6,279 bases of DNA. Origin: Candidatus Bathyarchaeota archaeon. GTDB taxonomy: Archaea > Thermoproteota > Bathyarchaeia > Bathyarchaeales > DTEX01. Positions within the stretch are counted from its first letter, which is position 1. Every line of letters begins with the position of its first letter. The translations under genes were made by a program, and so were the position numbers. The notes beneath the pieces are model-generated. The model saw nothing but the letters and a program-made list of their open reading frames with translations. It had not been told where the DNA came from and ran no database searches. The stretch is from NCBI GenBank assembly GCA_021162225.1, contig JAGGZB010000140.1:1-6279 (forward strand), given 5' to 3'. Below, piece after piece: positions 4,985 to 6,279 of the stretch.

Positions 4985-6279
4985 ATGACTGGAGCTTCGA
5001 TAGATGAATGGATAAAATTCTTCTCCGCCCCTTCCAGCAGGCTTAGAGAATTTCTCACACAGATCTGCGGCGAAAATTCTGAAGCTATGGAAACTAAGAG
5101 ACTTATGTATCTTAAGGCCGCTGAAGAATTCAAAAATGCCTTTGGCTCTAAAGGCGAGGTAATCTTCACCAGAGCCCCTGGAAGAGTCAATTTAATGGGG
5201 AGGCATATGGACTTCATGGGGGGATACGTTAATCCCATAGCGACTGAGACTGAAATCTTCGCCTTCACTCAAGCACGAGATGATGATTGGGTATACTTGA
5301 GGAATATGGATCCATGCTATGAGCCGAATTGCTTCCGAATCATGCAGGAGCTCCCCGAAGAGAAGATAAGGGATCTCCATCATTGGGACAGATGGACCGT
5401 GAAGAGATTTAATGAAGATCTTAAGAGGGGCGTGAAGAGGGGGTGGGATGCATACGTTAAAGGCCTGCTCATTTATCTCCAAAACTATTACAGGCTTAAT
5501 GATGGAAGATTCATTAAGAGAATTAAGGGCATGAATATTCTTGTTGGAGGGAATCTTCCAGCTCGCAGGGGACTTTCTTCCTCCTCGGCTCTTGTCACGG
5601 CGATTGCCCTAGCCGTTAGGGAGATAAACGACATAAAGATTCCGCTAGGCGAGTTCATAGATCTCGTAGGCTTCTCGGAATGGTTCGTCATGACCAGAGG
5701 AGCCTGCGCTGACCATGCGGCCATCATGCTATGTAAGCGAGGATACGTCTCACACATAGGTTCCCAGCCGACCGATGTAAGCAAGGTGACACATGCACCT
5801 TTCCCAGAAGATTACTGCGTGCTCATAGTTGGCTCAGGCTTCGAGAGACCGCAAGACGAGGAAACCCGCAACTTCCTGAGGGTTACAGCGGCATCTTATG
5901 AGATCGCCACGCTTCTAATCAAGGATTTCTATCCAGAATATGCTTCTAAGATAAAATGGCTTAGAGACGTCTCAACAAGGAACCTTAACGTGAACCTATC
6001 CAAAATATATGAGATTCTCAAGTCCCTGCCGGTTAAGGCTGACAGAGATGACCTTAGAAGCTTGGTAAGCGAGGAGTACCTTGATGATCTCGAGGAGATC
6101 TTCTCAGACCATAAAGCTCCAAGAGACGGTTATAAGGTTCGCCAAGTAGCTCTTTACGGACTGGCCGAGGCTGAAAGAGCCCACGTCTTTCCAAAATTCC
6201 TCAGGGAGAGAAGAATCGGAAAGATTCTGAGACTGATCAAGACCTCGCATGATGGAGATAGAGTTTCGAAGTTCACTCC
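4985..6279 (+). CDS. GHMP-family sugar kinase, galactokinase-like, possible uronokinase; 3' end outside window
   Basis: The 431 codons seen are open to the window edge; the C-terminal GHMP glycine motif is not included. It should be an ATP-dependent anomeric sugar kinase making a sugar-1-phosphate in the cytoplasm. Motif 1, APGRVNLMGRHMDFMGGYVNP (galactokinase: PGRVNLIGEHTDYN-G), is at residues 64-84: Arg67, His74 and Asp76 are kept, but the sugar-recognising Glu is Arg73. The ATP loop LPARRGLSSSSA (191-202) has Arg194 where Gly is usual. The likely catalytic Asp is Asp243 in RGACADHAAIML; canonical galactokinases have Asp-Gln there. The segment KVRQVALYGLAEAERA with a later SH (residues about 384-422) matches the galactokinase helical region. 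About 57 residues precede the first core strand, more than usual. ATG 4985 is the first good start after an in-frame TAA (4964-4966); CTG 4973 is the only other option. The fold is sure. Galactose is doubtful as substrate and a uronic acid is my inference; plant galacturonokinases also lack this Glu. Confidence 0.88.
   Translation, partial: MTGASIDEWIKFFSAPSSRLREFLTQICGENSEAMETKRLMYLKAAEEFKNAFGSKGEVIFTRAPGRVNLMGRHMDFMGGYVNPIATETEIFAFTQARDDDWVYLRNMDPCYEPNCFRIMQELPEEKIRDLHHWDRWTVKRFNEDLKRGVKRGWDAYVKGLLIYLQNYYRLNDGRFIKRIKGMNILVGGNLPARRGLSSSSALVTAIALAVREINDIKIPLGEFIDLVGFSEWFVMTRGACADHAAIMLCKRGYVSHIGSQPTDVSKVTHAPFPEDYCVLIVGSGFERPQDEETRNFLRVTAASYEIATLLIKDFYPEYASKIKWLRDVSTRNLNVNLSKIYEILKSLPVKADRDDLRSLVSEEYLDDLEEIFSDHKAPRDGYKVRQVALYGLAEAERAHVFPKFLRERRIGKILRLIKTSHDGDRVSKFT

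Noticed and set aside
4963..5784. Three minus-strand open frames of about 96-101 codons across the kinase gene
   Set aside because: They lie antisense to a clear GHMP kinase with recognisable motifs, overlap each other in different frames, and have composition expected from the complement of its codons.
1..6279. Insertion sequence, integrase, CRISPR array, rRNA or complete tRNA
   Set aside because: I found no transposase or integrase motif, terminal inverted repeats, regular repeat arrays or RNA-gene signature on either strand.

Overview
The window looks like a piece of an archaeal genome, probably a thermophilic Thermoproteota lineage (Bathyarchaeia/Korarchaeia-like is a guess). The signs are GTG and TTG starts with GGAGGT or GGTGA ribosome-binding sites, heavy use of AGA/AGG (Arg) and ATA (Ile) codons, TATA-like boxes about 45-60 bp ahead of several genes, T-run terminators, and a VapBC pair of archaeal type. 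All six convincing intact or partial genes are on the + strand.

Left part (1-2385), a toxin-antitoxin and gene-decay zone. Bases 1-780 hold no intact gene, only coding-like fragments on both strands and a T-rich tract (about 566-715). At 796-1005 is a small RelB-like antitoxin. It is followed, with overlap, by what reads as the N-terminal half of a RelE toxin broken by two single-base frameshifts (992-1123). Bases 1201-1369 hold a frameshifted minus-strand remnant of an unrecognised gene. Next is an apparently intact VapB-VapC pair (ribbon-helix-helix antitoxin and PIN-domain ribonuclease) overlapping by 37 bases. Another frameshifted minus-strand remnant fills 2045-2222.

Right part (2386-6279), metabolic genes, each with its own promoter-like sequence. 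The first is an NAD-dependent glycosidase of family GH4 with the Cys-His-Gly motif reported for the alpha-glucuronidase subgroup (2386-3888). The second is a GufA-type ZIP metal transporter (4076-4819). The third is a galactokinase-like GHMP sugar kinase cut by the window end (4985 to beyond 6279).

The most interesting idea is that the GH4 enzyme and the kinase form a uronic-acid salvage route. In the kinase, the Glu that recognises the sugar in galactokinases (Gly-Glu-His-x-Asp) is replaced by Arg. Plant galacturonokinase also lacks Glu at this site, and an Arg could bind the uronate carboxylate. The GH4 enzyme would release the uronic acid, the kinase would make the 1-phosphate, and a nucleotidyltransferase would be expected beyond the window. 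The ZIP transporter may supply the divalent metal that GH4 enzymes need. This pathway is inference; the motifs themselves can be read in the sequence.
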